Assembly (NCBI GenBank): GCA_949358305.1
Contig: OX442315.1
Span: 18,380,427 to 18,440,426 of the forward strand
DNA: 60,000 nt
Direction of reading: 5' to 3'
DNA from: Strigamia acuminata
Lineage: Eukaryota > Arthropoda > Chilopoda > Geophilomorpha > Linotaeniidae
Positions 45,101 through 57,371 of this stretch are shown one piece after another (position 1 is the stretch's first letter; each line of letters opens with the position of its first letter). The notes below the pieces were generated by a model. That model was not told the origin of the DNA and searched no databases. It was given only the letters and a program-made list of their open reading frames with translations. The position numbers and the translations under genes were made by a program.

Positions 45101-48100
45101 ACGATGAAATTAAGAAGAGTTTTTGGTGGGAATAAAAGAGTTTGAGACCAATTGTGGTGTTTTAGGGGTGGTAATGAAAATGGGTCTCCCTTTTCTCTCT
45201 TTGGCTCTTTCTCTCTCTCTCTCTCTCTCTCGACGCGTGATGTGTCGTTGATCAATTTAAAGTTGGTATTATTCAAAGGCATTTTGCGTTAGTTTAATCT
45301 GGGGGAAATCTCGTGGAGGTGCAAGTTTTGCACTTTAATCAGCGCCGATTATAAAACCAATGGATAATAACGTGGTAGGTGGAAGGTGGGGGAGTGTGTT
45401 TTAAGTTAGGTGGCGGTAGTGGTGGAATTGCCAAGAGAGAGTGAGTGAGTGAGTCTTTTCGGAGCTGAGTGCCATTAATATGCGAACAGTTTCGACTTTG
45501 GCGATGCCAATAAACAATAAAATGTTGTTTCGCTCCAGTTGTTTGTGCACAATGATCATTAAAATTAGCATCATTAAAACATATTTCAAGAATGATTATT
45601 TGTCGACTTAGCTGCACTGCTCACCCCAAGGAACTTTTATTTGCTCGTCTTTGCAAGTAGATGGCATTAAGGTGGAAATTTCCGGGATACGGGATTTATA
45701 TTGTTGTTGTTGTTATTAGAGCGCTCGTTGTCTTATGGGAATTGTGAAATTAAAGGGAAAAAATGAGAAAAACAATTTGGAAATCGGATTTAATGCTCTT
45801 GCTCATGCTGATTCAGCTGCAGATCTAATAAATTATTATAATGTTTTTAAATTTTTTATTTAATTAAATGAATAATTTCATGGTTAGTGATGTATATGCA
45901 TTTTTTAAGTAAAAAATTATACTTTCTTGCTGTTTGCTATGAAGATGTCAAGGTGAAAGCTAATTTTACGGTGTAGCTTTAAGTAGGGGAAAAAAATTGA
46001 TATTAATTTTAAATGCCTTAATTATCTGGACTTTACGATGGTCTATGGAGGTCTGTTATTATTATTATCATTATTATTGTTATTATTGCTATGGCAGTGG
46101 ACTCGCTTCCCGCCCTCTATGGAAATTATTGCAAAATTAAATTAAAGCATTGTAATGTAAGCAGGATCCATTATTATGGAATAGAAATCAGTTGATTTTG
46201 ATATGTAATCGATTGATGACCAGTATATTGTAAATGCTACTGACAGAGCATAGATTTTTTCCGCAATTTTTTTTAGTGTGCTTAATCAATTTAGACATTT
46301 AATTTAGTCGTTTTGTTCAATTTAGATATTGAATTTAATCGTTTTGGTTAATTTTAGACCCGTGTTGTAACGGATACTGAATTGAATGGGCAACTTGCGG
46401 TCTATTAGAGCATTTACGGTACACAAAAATACGCTCTGTATCTCTCTACTCTGACATATCAGAGATTATCTCATAATAAGAAGTGCAAATTCTTTTCGGT
46501 GAAGCATTTGCTCGCTTAGCCAATTAATGTTAATTTTTAATGCAGAAACTAAATTTGTTGAAGGTAAATTATTAATTTGTTCACTAGATGGACGTTACAA
46601 TTGCAATTGGTCCTAACAGTATTAACTTCTGTAAAGTTTTGCTGTTGTTTGTATCCATGTGATCACCTGTCCCCAGTGGGACACGGGAGTTAAGCAACAT
46701 TGGCCTTTTGATAATAAAAAGTGATTAAAGAGTATGTATATACAGGTTTGATGGGAGAAGCCGGACAACCTTGAACGGGTTTCTGGCCAGGCCGACTTGG
46801 GTTAGAATCGAACGTCCAGAAAAACGAATTTGAAGCAATTTACATGTGTTTAGGTGACTTTTTGGAGCCATCTAACGTCAGAAACGAACAATAAATTTGC
46901 TTTTTATGTGTTTCATTAAGTAAAGACAAATGGTTAAGTATTTTTGGGAAAAAAGAATTGATTTTTTTTTGTGGAGTTCTTGATTTAGAGTCGCATTTGA
47001 ATTGTAATTAAAGATGGAAGATAAACAGAAAGTTGATTCGAATTATAATTGTTCATTGGGGTTTTTGTGTCTTTGCCAAGTCTGACAGTGTGTAGATGGG
47101 GTCGTGCAAATTGACTTTACTTTCTTTCTTCTGCATTCGTCCACTCGAAGTTGCTATAAAATTTTACTGGAATTTTATTGATTTTTTTTTATATATAAAG
47201 AAAAAAAATGGACTTCCCTTTCCGCTATTCAATTTTGTCATTATATGCTTCACTTGTGAGAATTTTATTACTGTTCTTTCATGTTTTTATATCGGTTGGG
47301 AAATTTATAAGTGGCGATGATGCCATAACATAATGAAGGATTTTTTTTTTATTCTAAAATTATATAGCGGTGTTTATTTATCAATTAAATTTGTGTGGAT
47401 ATTTTTTATATTTGGAATTTGTAATTGCAGGGAGAATGTAGGTGGGAAATGCGAATAGCAGAGTGATTTTAAATCCAGAAAGTGTTAAGATTGTACATTT
47501 ACCTGTTCCTCCAATTTGAGACTAGGGCGGGAAGAGCGGCGATTAGATTTGCGGTAATGAGCGCCATTAGTTTTGAGCTACAGGGAGACAACGGTTATGG
47601 CAGTGCAGGTTGGAGCATGCTGATGATGGTCTCTTGTCTCATAACACTTAAAACATTTGCATTTCGTCTTGTCGTAAACACCTATCCCATTATATATATA
47701 TATCTCTGTACTAAGATGTTTTGCCAATTTGTTGTTTGTTTCTTCAATTTTCTTCGCGCTAATTTCGGCTTGTAAAAGTTTAGAAATTTTTTTTTGGGTT
47801 TTTTTTTTAATTTATTAATAATTAATTGATTTTTGTTTTGGATTTTTTTTTTTGGGGTTTGAAAAAGAAAGAAAAAGGATTTTTGGTTTTGTTTTAGAAA
47901 GGTGTTTTGCGTTTCTGAAGATAATGACCACCATAGCTCAACGTGCGCTGTGACGGATGAGCTCAAACTGTCCACGTTTGCTTCAAGTGAGTTTCCCTCA
48001 TGGGAGACATTAATGTGCTAAAAGGATTTGGTTTTGCATTTCCGAGTGGAATAGAGGAAAGGATGGAGGATGCAAGAGTGAAATGAAATGAAAAGTTAAA

Positions 48101-51100
48101 ATTGCGTATATTTTCTCGTTTGGAATACAAATTGACCAGTAATTATTTTTTTTAACAAATGGCGGTAATTAGGGAATGTTTGGCTAATTAAAAAGTGAAT
48201 TAAAAATAAATTTTGTGACAATTACGGCATTTATTTCGATATTTTTGTTTGAGGAAATTTGACTCTTTGTGTGAGAAATTGTGCGCTGACCCGCGTGTCG
48301 TCTTTCCTGATTATTAACTGGTCATTGCTGAGTCTGTTTCACTCGCCGCCGTTGCCACCTGGTTGTAGACGTGAGCAGCGTTTGTTGTGGCCGCCTTATC
48401 TTCGGGCAGACTGATTAGGAGGTGTTAGGGGCACCTCATGTGCTCCTGATGTACTTTAGATAAAAATAAAGTGGAATTTAATGCATCGCCCACGAATCAT
48501 AGAATGAAGTTTAAAGGAAATTGTCGTTTCTCGTCGAAATGTTAAGTTGGAATGTTTTTTTATTTATTTTAAATTTCAGTTTTAGGTTTTTTAGATTTTT
48601 TTTAATTTAATTTAATTTTTTTTGGGTTAAAATTTAAAAAAAAATTCAATTATGGCTTGTTATTTATACCTGTTGAAGACGCAGGTCTTAAAACTCAAGT
48701 TTCCTCGCTTCTTCCCAGGCCTTTAGTTAGTTTTTTTGTGTTTATTTTTTTTTAATACTACTTTCACTCCAAGGCCCTTCTCAAAACATGTTCTGTTCGG
48801 TGCCAAAAGGGTTAAGCCAGAATAGATCCTATCTGGTATGAAAGGGTTAGTAGCCTCTCATCAAGGCAGAGGTTTATTTTACCTATTACCATATAGAGGT
48901 GGAATTTTTTTTTTGAAGTTTTTTTTAGGTGATGAAATGTCTAATTTTGGATTAAAATTGTACACATTGGAGGAAAAAATGTGTTCACACTTGAGTTTTA
49001 AGTAAGGAAAAAATGGATTTTAGTGTTAATGTGGGTCAAGAAATGAAGTTTAGGGAATGATAAATAAAAGAGGAAATTGGTTGATGTTTGTGTGTCAATT
49101 TGGTTTGAGTTGTTGGTGCAATCTTCATCTTTTTCCTGTTTTAGACAGTTGTATTGAAAATTAGTTGACGTTGTTTGTGTGATTTTTTTTTCCGTCCGAG
49201 AGCATTAAAATGTTGAATTTTGGTATCTTTTGGCGAGTTTTTAAGAAATGTATAAAAATAAAAATAAAAAATTGTTTAGAGCAGTTGATAACATTGTCCA
49301 GTAATGATGTCTTGCCCAACTCACAATGAAATTGCAGATAAGGACACGGACGGTGTTTTGTGGGTTGTAAATCTTTTTGCTAATTTGATTCGGGTGTTGA
49401 CATCAGGAAGAATAATTTTTCAATTTAAAAAAAATGAATAAATGAAATAATTTTTTATTTTCCAAAGCGAATTGAATTATTTTAATTTATTCATTTGTTT
49501 GTTTTTCTTATTTCTATATATTTTTTTTATTTATATTTTTATATTTTTGTTTTTATTTTTTTTATTGTAGTGATGTTTGGTCCTGCTGTGATAACAGGAA
49601 ATGTGTTTGCTTTTTAATTACCAACATCTCGACAACAACTTTAAAAGTTTGGTGGCGAGGAAAAGAAAATGGATTTGCTTGTTTTCATTTTCTTTTTCTG
49701 TGGATGGAAGAAGTGGGTGGAGGAGGAAGTGAAAAAAAAAAGTTTTAGCAATTTGCTGCAATCAGATAAGTTTGGCGTGCCATCATTTTCATCTTCTTTT
49801 CTCGGGGAAGCGGAGAGGGAGAGATGAGGGAAATTTTGGAAATGAAAAGCTTTTTGCATTAAAGATCAATTTTTCGCAATAGATTGGGTGATGGTGCTTG
49901 TGCGATGAATTATCCGTATGCTGCAAGGACGCTTTAGCGTCAAGATAAAACAACGGTTTGCAATTTGTTTATCAATTGGTGTCGCAGTGGGTATTCGCAA
50001 GCAGCTTCACGGCTCAAGTTGTGAGGTAATTAGGCGCTAGTGCCCGATTTGGGCGGTAGTGGGAGAGGAAAGGAGTCGCGAGGAGACGACATCTTAGCAG
50101 ATCCCACGTGGATGATGTTTTAATGGATAAAGCGTGTACCAATTGTGCCAATGCCATTTTCACAGTTGTTGGCTTGCCTATAAAAAATTGTGCCATATGG
50201 GTTTTCTGTGCTACGTACGGCATGGCGATTTTTTTTTATTTTTTTTTTATTTATTATTATTTCTTTTCTGGGTTGTTTGGTTAAGTGGTCATGTGAAACG
50301 GATTTTATTATGTCGAGTTTTTTTTTTTTTTTTTTTTTTTGGGACGGACGGTGGTGGTTTTATGCGGCCAAAGGGTCACTTTCTTCGGCGGCCGGATTGG
50401 ATCTTCGTTTAAAAAAAAATTTAAAAAAAGAATTTGGAGTAACTTTTTTTAAATTTAATGTTTTTTGTTGTAGTTGTTGTTGTTGTTGATATGGTTTGGT
50501 TTTCTATTGGTTTGTTTTTGTTTGATTTTGAAGTTGAGGTTGAGTGGGACTATAAGGAAGTCTTAACTCTGTCAGAAGTTGGAAAACAAGAAACAAGCAT
50601 TTGAATTTCTTTGATGCCAAATGAAGTCTGTCTGTGCGAACCGACACGAAATAGCAAACAAACAAAAGGACGAAATCGCATGGGTGACAAACGCGAATCC
50701 ATGCCGAGTGTTAATGATCGCAAACAACCGGAATTTTGTCTTGATTTAAATGTGGGGATTTTAGATCCATTCTTCTGTCCCCCCCGTATTTCCTTCTGCT
50801 CCATTAAATCGCCTTTTTTATTTTTATTGACATTTTTTATTTTTATTTTGTGGGCTGGGAATTTACAAAGTGGCGTTTGAAGAGGAAGAAGAATGGATGT
50901 TGCAGTATAAAGTGTCGCGATCTGTGATTAGGTTGGAAGCGGTGAGTTGCACATGACTTGTCTGGTTTGTTGTGCGCGTGTTTTCAATGGATGTGCCAGT
51001 GTGTTGCACAAGCATAAACAACCGCAGTAGGACACGAAGGAATCTGTTGGGATTCACGGAGTGATGACGAGTGGAAAGACTTTCTTTCGGCTTTTGAATA

Positions 51101-54100
51101 ATAATCGAATGGAATGTGGCAATGCAGTTTAGCTCAAAGAAATTCCTCTTTGAAAAATGAAGATAAAAAGTGGGTGAATTTAACAAGTGGCGCAAAAAAT
51201 GAAATTGGGAAATAAAGTTGAGAGAAGCGACCGAAAATTGGCTAAAATGCGAAGAAAAGAGGATTTTTTTTGTGTGTGGGGGGGGGGGGAGGGGAATAAG
51301 TTTGAATAGTGGAGTGAAAGGGGGTTCTTGTTTGTTGGCGATGTGGGCACGAGGAATTTGGTCCCGAGTGTGCGGATCTTTTGCTCGGCAGTGTTCGTCT
51401 CATTTTAGAGCTTGGAAGAACAAAAGTGGGTCCACCGAAGCGAGCGGACGTTGATGTCAGTATGGGGCCACGGTGTCCTATTGTGTGCTGGCCGAGCAAC
51501 GGAGGACGCCGAGTCCGTTGAGGCGACGACATAGTTGGCATTCCGAGTCACGGCAAATGACACAGGAGCTTTTGAGCAGAAATTCATTATTGCATTCAAT
51601 TTCAATTGGACCGTAATTAAGCACTTTGTAAACGGCAGAGAAATTTTTCTTTCTCTTGGAAATTCTCGTTCAGCCCCCCTCGATGTTTTTATTTTAGTGG
51701 AATAATAATGATTTGAAAAAGAAGAAAAGAATTATTTTCGTAATTTTTGAGGTTTTAAATGGTGGAATAAAGGAGTTTTGCATGCTTGTGCTGGTCATCG
51801 GTAATTTTGAGTTTTAGTAATGAAAATCCTGGCGTGAATTTGAGCAACTAATTGAAAATATCAATGGTAATCAGATCATTAGAAAGCTCGAGAACCCTTC
51901 GTGTTTGTGTGTGGCAATGGAACTTAGTAGTGTTTAGTTTAATTCAGGGCAAGTCTTAAGAAATTTGAATCCACCGGGTTAATAATTAGAGGTGCCCTCG
52001 TAATGGCGCTGGGGACTATTTTTAATTTTAATGAACAATAGACGTAAAAAATGACACTTAAATAGCGTAAATGACAAAATTGTTTTTTTTTCTTGGTTAA
52101 TAATTGTTTAATCAATCAATAAATTGAAATTGATGAGGTGAAAATCAACCTAAGGGCGTTATTTACTGACCAAACGATTTTCATTGGTCAGTTTTCAATA
52201 TTAGACTGGCGCGCTTGATTGATCGCTGAGCCCTCTGTCGAGTGAATTGATCAGATAATTTAAAAAAAATTAATTAAATTATTTTTAGGTTTTATTATTA
52301 ATTTAAAAAAAAAGAAGTTAAATTGGTTGTTGGAAAGTTGTGTGGTCAGTTTTATTATTAAGAGTGGTGTCAAAGTGCGAGTAGGGGTCCATTTTTGCCA
52401 AATGAAATGCATCGCGGCGGTCGACTAACGAAATGGGGTTTTAAAAAGCGTGGCTAGTTTTGCTGGCTTTTAATGATGAGGGAGCAATTTGTCGGTGTGG
52501 CCTGTGTGCCCACGTTTACTTAGACGATGCCTTTCAACTGATTAGTCCTTCTGTGGTGGAGTGGACGCGAGTCGGGAGAGACGACGACAAGAAGTAGTTT
52601 ATCCGCAAGAAGAGATTTTTGCACACTCGAGCAGACCAAAGTAGACCGCACGGCAAAGACGAGGGAGGAATTTTAATAATTAGTAGGAGAATAAATGATG
52701 AATTTTACTGGACATTTGCGATGGTCAAAAGGGATTGAGTAATGGAAAATTGTCTGCTGGGAATTTGGCATTGTATTTTGTTGTCCACCTCTGGGTTTTG
52801 ATGTATGGCGCGAGCCTTTGGGGCCAGATCTCGACGGGACGGCATAAATTAAGGCCGGGTTTAATATTAAGTGGGTGGCAAGTCGAGTGGACAGTGGGGG
52901 TCAGGGCGCCGAGGGTAAAGCGCAAGAGCTGGACAGAAACATGGCGAATTGGACGGAAGACAATGAGGGACATTGTGCTTTTGAAAAGCGACCATCAGAC
53001 AGCGCTCTGGGGGTCATTGGGGTGAGGCCGGGGTATGGGTGGGAGGTCAACGTGAGAGTAGACTAAAGAAAATCACTAGATGAGCTCATGAATGCGATGG
53101 GATGAGTTCACAACTGACAAATGGTCACTGTAACGTAAATCATTTGGCCGGGCGCATCGACGGTTGTTGTTTATTTGCGTGTTGAGTTACGATGTGTTTG
53201 GGCTGCTTTTGTAATCGCAATCTGTTGTAATTTTGTAATTTCGGGTTGGTACGGGGAAAAAAAATAGAATGGTGGATTAATAGCCTCGAATGGGTAATCC
53301 AACAGCTGTTAATCTTTTTTTTTTTGTAATGATTATTGACCGCAAAAATTGGTGGTGGTTTTAAGCTTCCGCTTCCGAAAATCGGCAGCTGCAAGAGGTT
53401 TTTTAAAAATTGTATTAAAAAAAATTGAAAATTGTTATTTGGTGGAAATGTGTGTAATTAGGTGGGCCGTAAGATGAGGAAAATGACCGGTGGTGGAAAA
53501 TTACTGGTGACAATTTGCACAAAACACAGCATCCGGAGAAACAATAACTCTCGATCAATTTGATCAACAGCGGGTATTGACAGTCGATGAAGCAATTAAA
53601 AGTTTTGGGTGCTGCGAGGCGACGACGGTCGTCGTGGTTTGGCTCGTGCGGCAAACGGTTGACTTTGTGCCGCCACCAACAGTTCGAAGAGACCGGAGAC
53701 GGATGGAACAAGATTCATTGTTGAAATTGACAGTTTATGCTAGCGATGCGAATCTGACAAATTTTCGTTAAAAAAATAATAATTTTTTTTAGTGGAACAA
53801 TGCGAAAAATGAGAAAAATAATAATTATTTTTTTTAATATAAAGATGAAATGTTTTATGGGTTTTTTGGCATGATTTTTCGTTTGTCGGATGACTGCTTA
53901 AATACCTGAGCTGGGAGAATAATTTAAGTGCTTTTGTTGAATTCATGAGGCCACTTGCATTCGTTGCTCGTTGACATGAGATTTGAGTCGGTTTTATTTT
54001 CGGGCGTTATGTCCTACTCCCACGCACGCCATCATGCGCGCGGTGTAATTTGCTGGGTCCGAAGGGCTATTTCTGCCTCGTGCAAGTAATCCTTCGTCTA

Positions 54101-54395
54101 CACGTGAGGTGGGGGGTCATTTTAAAATTCAGAATAATCCTGTCGTAAAAGCCAGTGTCCACACTCGTCTTATTCTCTTCCTCCTGATGAATGCACGCGT
54201 TTCACTCAGGTGCTTCGGGGACTTGGCTTGGCTTATATGTTATGATGCTTTTTTGTGTTTGTTGATGTTTTTTTAAGGATGATATTTGATAAAGGTGTTT
54301 GATTTGATTTTTCGCAGGAAAGACGTGAACGTGAACAACAGGATCTGGAATACGCTAAAGAGATGGCGGATGAAGATGACGATGGATTTCCTTAA
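36162..54395 (+). CDS. Rpn3: 26S proteasome lid subunit Rpn3 (PSMD3)
   Basis: Rpn3 is a PCI-domain scaffold of the 19S regulatory lid. Ten exons: 36162-36264, 36369-36559, 36625-36765, 36825-36961, 37032-37326, 37397-37511, 37582-37805, 37910-38065, 38514-38564, 54318-54395; 1491 nt, 496 aa, near the usual family length. Landmarks: [58 protein letters not shown], the PCI segment [20 protein letters not shown] then [20 protein letters not shown], and [16 protein letters not shown]. The last exon encodes [20 protein letters not shown], the acidic tail, and the family-typical C-terminal residues DDGFP. Intron 9 is 15.75 kb whereas all others are under 450 nt. Reading into intron 9 instead would add about 25 unrelated residues. 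Confidence 0.95.
38180..38428 (+). other. Hydrophobic 82-codon open frame in Rpn3 intron 8
   Basis: An ATG-started frame ([20 protein letters not shown]...) fills most of the 448-nt intron 8 and is less AT-rich than other introns here. It contains one or two membrane-like segments. I recognise no family and see no independent promoter, so chance is the default explanation. Confidence 0.15.
39337..39350 (+). promoter_or_regulatory. YY1/Pho-type motif, copy 1
   Basis: AAAATGGCGGCCGA matches the AAnATGGCGGC core bound by YY1 in vertebrates and Pho in flies. A GCATGCGCA motif (NRF-1/ewg type) lies about 35 bp downstream near 39378. Binding is not shown. Confidence 0.35.
40560..40786. mobile_element. 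MITE-like element, 227 bp, with nested inverted repeat
   Basis: The left end CTGTATTTTACCGATTAAGA and right end TCTTAATCGATAAAATACGG are imperfect inverted copies, flanked by TA. The interior shares AGAGCCGCAGCTCTTA-like sequence with the element at 18627, so they belong to one family. A second inverted repeat (AATACCGTATTTT, 40617-40648) is nested inside. Confidence 0.75.
41374..41525. mobile_element. MITE-like element, about 152 bp, pogo/Tigger-type ends
   Basis: CAGTCGAAACACTTT at the left end and AAAGAGTTTCGACTG at the right end are inverted copies, and the interior repeats TCGTTATA motifs. Ends of the form CAGTCGAA...TTATAACG are characteristic of pogo/Tigger-like elements. TA precedes the left end; the right flank is TG. 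Confidence 0.65.
44907..44920 (+). promoter_or_regulatory. YY1/Pho-type motif, copy 2, near CT tract
   Basis: The shared 14-mer AAAATGGCGGCCGA begins at 44908. It lies about 300 bp before a long CT tract (45211-45231) and a GAGAGAGTGAGTGAGTG stretch (about 45436), a combination reminiscent of Pho plus GAGA-factor sites. Binding is not shown. Confidence 0.35.
45211..45231. repeat. CT dinucleotide tract
   Basis: Ten CT units within a longer pyrimidine-rich stretch (45184-45231) inside the giant Rpn3 intron. On the minus strand it reads as a GA tract. Confidence 0.9.
46655..46790 (+). pseudogene. 5S-rRNA-like sequence, degenerate and interrupted
   Basis: GGGAGTTAAGCAACATTGG near 46691 resembles the internal-promoter A-box region of animal 5S rRNA (GAAGTTAAGCAACATCGG). 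GTTTGATGGGAGAAGCCGG near 46747 resembles the following C-box region. In a real 5S gene these are separated by about a dozen bases; here about 40 AT-rich bases intervene. The 5' third matches poorly. It is therefore a 5S pseudogene or a 5S-derived SINE fragment, not a functional gene. Confidence 0.45.
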
Positions 54396-54858
54396 AAAAA
54401 TATATTTTTTTTTTTGTTAAATCCGTGAAGAAATTTTTTTCTTCATTTTCATCATTTGTATTCCACATCTTTTTTTTTTCTTCTTTTTTTTTTTTCTTTT
54501 TTTTCTTTTTAGTGTTTTTCAATTAAAGAAAGAGAAAAAAAATTCCTGGGGTTCAATTTTTCGTTTTTCAATGTATTTCGGTTCGATTTTTTTCTTTTTT
54601 TCAATTTTGAAGTATTGAGAAAAGAAAAAATAAAAGTTGAAATGTTTAATTTGCTTATTAACTGTCTTTTTTTTTTTGGTTGAAATCGGGTCACTTTTTG
54701 TATGAAAGGCTCTTAAAGTTTGTCAATAGGCTTATTTTGATAAATTTGGAATGAAAAAAAAATATTTTCATTTTTTTCTTGATACCAACTGATACATAAA
54801 ATGTCCATTATACATACGTAATTGTATGATGTAAGTAGGAAAAAATAATTTGTTTAAT

Positions 54859-54864
54859 AATAAA
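54859..54864 (+). terminator. Poly(A) signal of Rpn3
   Basis: AATAAA about 460 nt after the Rpn3 stop codon is the first clear signal and is soon followed by T/GT-rich sequence (about 54895-54920). Confidence 0.5.
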
Positions 54865-57352
54865 GGTGACCGTAAAAAAAATTGAAGTGCTTTTAATTTG
54901 TTATTTTTGTGTGTTTGAAGTTATTGATATTTAATTTTATTCTTGTTTAACTGGACAATATTTTTTTCGTTCCTTTTTTTCCCTTTGAATTGAAACTAAT
55001 CAAAATGGATCAAATCATTTTGCATGAATTCATATTTGAATCACGCCATATATATAATTTTTATTTTTTTTTATTCTTTTATTTTTTATATTCAAATTCC
55101 TTTTTAGTTTCTTGGGTGATAAGCAATTAATCTATTCTTAGCTGCAGCTTTTCACAGCACGAGAAAAAGTTTTTAATATGCGGGATGTCGTTGAGATGGT
55201 TTCTTTTTTTCTTCTTTTTCTTCTTTCACTTATTAATAAGTTCCATTACCATGGAGGACGCTGGGGGCAGCGAAGAGAGGATGTTTGAGTGGTCAAATTT
55301 CCTGTCTGAACCAAATATTTCCACCATAATTTAAACTAAAGTTGCATTTTTCGATTTGTCTAATTCATGGATGAATAAAATGCCATCTTTTTTTCCCCCT
55401 TCGCGTCCAAATAGGAGTAGGTTGAGCTCGGTTAAAAATAAAAATTATACTTGAAATTTATTTATTACTTGCAAATGTGGTATGAAATTTGATATAAATT
55501 GCAAAATAAAGAGATGCTTTCGATTTTTATTTTTTTTGGTTTGAAACTTGAAATTTAATTGAATATAATGCGTGTTTACGGTGTAAAAAGACACTCGAAT
55601 CGTAATAAAAAAATGACGATTTAAATTGTTTGGTTACTGTAACATTACATAGATCTTAACTATGAACAATGAGAACCGCAAATTTGGCTCGTGTTGTCAA
55701 GTAAGTAAATTTTATTATACAAAATAAAAATGATAATATTTATTTAATGCGATGGAAAGTAATTTTTTTTTTCCAAATTTGGGTACATTTGTCGGAATTG
55801 ATTAAAATTGTAATTTTAAAAAAAAAATTGAAGTGAATTTTTAGTGCATTAATTGATTAGAGAATACTTGACATTTTTACTCATCATTTTAATGCGTATC
55901 CGATAGTGGAATTTGAAACATTTTCTAAGTTTAACACTAGTAGTGAAAGTGCAAGTCGACATATTTGAACAGTTATTGGCCACTACTTCCTGCACAGGCA
56001 AATGCCTCAGTGATTTATAGCAATAGTTGTTTGCTTTGTAGACTCGTTGACCTGATGAAAGTTGCTACACACGAAATGCATTAGTTTAGCCATCATTTCT
56101 TCACCTGGATAGAATAATACGTAGTATATTAAAACTCACCATCTTGCATCCATTCACATTTTTTCGTGAAAGAAAAAAATATTACTGAAAGGAATTCAGA
56201 AATACACTTGGCGGGCCGAATCGGCGAATGAAATATCTCGTTCTACTTCATTTTTGCACACGCTAATTATACGGAAAATTGAGAGTTTATATTTATTTAA
56301 TTATTTATTACATGGTAATCGGAAATTTTGTTTGCCTTTAAGACTAACATAACTCTGGACGCTTAAAAAAAATTAAGGAAATTGAAATAACCCAGTAAAT
56401 TACCCCTTTCTTGATGGACTGACAGCGAGAAAAACATTTCGAACAACAGCTGTGGATACAGACGGAAAAGTTGTTCTGAATAGAGCAATGCGTGATTAAA
56501 AATAAATAATATAAATTAATTTTTTTTTTTAAAAAAAAAAATATATATATATATTATTGAAAATTTGAAATCGTAGTTTATTGAACCCGAGTTAAATTAT
56601 TTTTTATTTCGAAATATAAATTCCAATTTACAAAAAAATAAAATTAAAATATATGTATATTTTTTTTCTCGCACATTTCATTCCCATTTTTTTAAATCAA
56701 ACCACAACTTACATAAAATGATGCAGGTAACGCTTGCTCTCATGCACTGTCACGATTAGCAGACATGAAAGAGTTGAGATTATAGAGAGGGAAAAAAAAG
56801 ACAGGCTAACCCGACTGGACTTTGCTATTGAATTCGAAGCCCACTCTGACGTCGCTCATTTGCATATCGAGGGGCCAGTAAAGCGGTGAGAATGAATATT
56901 ATTTTTTATTTATTTGATGCACGAATGACTACGCGTTCTGATTGGACAAAAGGATATAATTTCTAAGTAAATATAAAATTTACATATAGGGGGAGTGAGG
57001 GCGAAGACAAAAAAAGGTTCATTTGGAAATTTCCAGCATAAAAATTGTGGTATATAATTCATTTTTATGGCTTTACCAATTTTATATCAACTTAATCCCT
57101 ACTTTCCCTTTTATATCGAAATTACCCTCGCAGTGGACCCTCGAATGGGTCACTATGTAACACCAGACGTGAATGATATAGAAAATTGATATGGCTTGAA
57201 ATTTTATTTTCTTTTTTGAAAAATAATTGCTACTGGTCATTGGATTCGAGTTCCCTGAATGGCAGTAGCCATTTTGGTTTAATAAAGGTTGAATATGAGC
57301 ACGTGGCCAGTTGTGCATTGGCCATGTGTCCGTCTTGCAGCTGTCGTCTGCG

Positions 57353-57371
57353 TCTCTCTCTCTCTCTCTCT
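57353..57371. repeat. Short TC dinucleotide tract
   Basis: About nine TC units within a locally GC-richer stretch of the intergenic DNA. Confidence 0.85.

Larger units (their letters stand above)
38565..54317 (+). other. Rpn3: Giant Rpn3 intron 9, 15.75 kb, no convincing gene
   Basis: Donor GTAAGT at 38565 and acceptor TTTTTCGCAG ending at 54317 bracket 15,753 nt, more than half the length of the other genes of the window put together. I find two MITE-like elements (40560, 41374), a 5S-rRNA-like sequence (about 46655), a CT tract (45211), two copies of a YY1/Pho-type 14-mer (39337, 44907), and scattered GC-richer islands (about 48280-48430, 51300-51560, 52380-53080, 53990-54110). The plus strand looks T- and G-rich over much of the interval. 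Open frames are short, without splice-site or family support. Confidence 0.75.

Noticed and set aside
50134-50489. Phe-rich frames of about 90-100 codons
   Set aside because: They are produced by long poly(T) runs.
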